Assembly (NCBI RefSeq): GCF_030580855.1
Contig: NZ_JAUQOP010000018.1
Span: 36,147-100,146 of the forward strand
From: Pseudomonas citrullilanati
GTDB taxonomy: Bacteria > Pseudomonadota > Gammaproteobacteria > Pseudomonadales > Pseudomonadaceae
Length of the DNA stretch: 64,000 nt
Direction: 5' to 3'
Shown here: one piece after another, positions 63,824 through 64,000 of the stretch
Numbering within the stretch: position 1 is the stretch's first letter
Layout of the letters: every line of letters begins with the position of its first letter
Notes under the pieces: generated by a model
What the model was told of the DNA's origin: nothing
What the model saw: only the letters and a program-made list of their open reading frames with translations
The model's database searches: none
Made by a program: the position numbers and the translations under genes

Positions 63824-63840
63824 GGGCGGCGTCAGTGGAA

Positions 63841-63873
63841 AACCCGGCCCTTGAAGGTGCCGGGTTTTTTTTT
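63841..63873 (+). terminator. Intrinsic terminator after the OmpA-like lipoprotein
   Basis: AACCCGGC, a short loop, GCCGGGTT and a run of nine T, 17 bases after the stop codon. Confidence 0.94.
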
Positions 63874-63906
63874 GGTTCTTCACGGAATCCCGGGAAACAC
63901 AGAAAC

Positions 63907-63969
63907 AAGAACGCCGATTTGGTTGATGATGTTCGTGCGAGCAAACACATCTAACAAACCGGCGTTCTT
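63907..63969 (+). promoter_or_regulatory. 15-bp inverted repeat ending at a start codon
   Basis: AAGAACGCCGATTTG (63907-63921) pairs with CAAACCGGCGTTCTT (63955-63969) with one mismatch and a 33-base loop. It ends on the base before the ATG at 63970 and leaves no unpaired ribosome binding site. Confidence 0.6.
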
Positions 63970-64000
63970 ATGCGCGATATTAATACTTTCCTTCCTTTTT
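63970..64000 (+). CDS. Start of an unidentified ORF, cut by the window edge
   Basis: Only MRDINTFLPF is visible. No Shine-Dalgarno sequence precedes it and it follows directly on a stable hairpin, a layout seen in front of some transposase genes, but ten residues are not enough to name a family. Confidence 0.3.
   Translation, partial: MRDINTFLPF

Overview
The window is a chromosomal segment of a GC-rich gammaproteobacterium, almost certainly a fluorescent Pseudomonas (P. fluorescens group). The grounds are: a core gene order that I recognise as Pseudomonas (comEC-exbBD-lpxK-kdsB-murB, rne/rluC, rpmF-plsX-fabD-fabG-acpP-fabF-pabC-mltG-tmk-holB-pilZ-tatD, etf-QO/etfBA); an RgsA-type small RNA after tatD; abundant REP palindromes of the 'GTGGGAGCGAGC...GCTCGCGA' type; and strong G/C bias at third codon positions. 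No tRNA, rRNA, CRISPR array, integrase or complete insertion sequence is visible.

Layout. 1-545: 5' part of a zinc alcohol dehydrogenase in a lower-GC stretch. 0.9-7.3 kb: lipid/stress block with a small conserved protein, the acyl-CoA dehydrogenase fadE, a transglutaminase-like protein, a glutathione transferase and an ABC-2 exporter pair. 7.5-15 kb: DUF2062 protein, comEC, then a tightly overlapping envelope operon exbB-exbD-lpxK-Trm112-kdsB-LMW phosphatase-murB. 15.3-19.6 kb: a molybdenum hydroxylase cassette (2Fe-2S subunit, Tat-exported Moco subunit, XdhC and MocA maturation proteins) sitting between murB and rne. 19.8-26.4 kb: rne with a long leader, divergent from rluC-HAD-sppA. 26.6-37.4 kb: maf divergent from yceD-rpmF-plsX-fabD-fabG-acpP-fabF-pabC-mltG-tmk-holB-pilZ-tatD. 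37.4-40.9 kb: the sRNA rgsA (minus strand), a TetR regulator, an extra MoaA-like enzyme, a 127-bp inverted-repeat element, a DUF4823 lipoprotein and a DUF1285 protein.

41-55.5 kb: a sugar catabolic region that reads as an oxidative (De Ley-Doudoroff) D-galactose route, possibly also serving L-arabinose or D-fucose. It contains a GntR regulator, a lactonase, an SDR sugar dehydrogenase, an AraFGH-type ABC importer, dgoK, dgoA, dgoD, a galactonate-type MFS transporter and an IclR regulator. The region is interrupted at 47.6-50.1 kb by a tandem REP array and four unrelated genes. Two promoters 7.5 kb apart (before the SDR and before dgoK) share the same operator, spacing, -35 and -10, so they are very probably one regulon. 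A different operator core is shared by gntR and araF.

55.5-57.6 kb: a zinc alcohol dehydrogenase divergent from an AraC regulator. 57.8-61.7 kb: ETF-ubiquinone oxidoreductase divergent from etfBA, with a perfect PsrA-type box between them, which fits the FadE in the same window: both belong to fatty-acid oxidation. 61.8-63.8 kb: a periplasmic solute-binding protein and two lipoproteins (DUF4398, OmpA-like). The last 31 bases hold the start of an unidentified ORF directly after a hairpin.

Most of the window is ordinary core genome. The points that most deserve a second look are the duplicated dgo promoter with its 43-codon leader ORF, the 133-bp tandem REP array, the likely leaderless starts of yceD and rluC, and the unassigned dyads before moaA and in the etf intergenic region.
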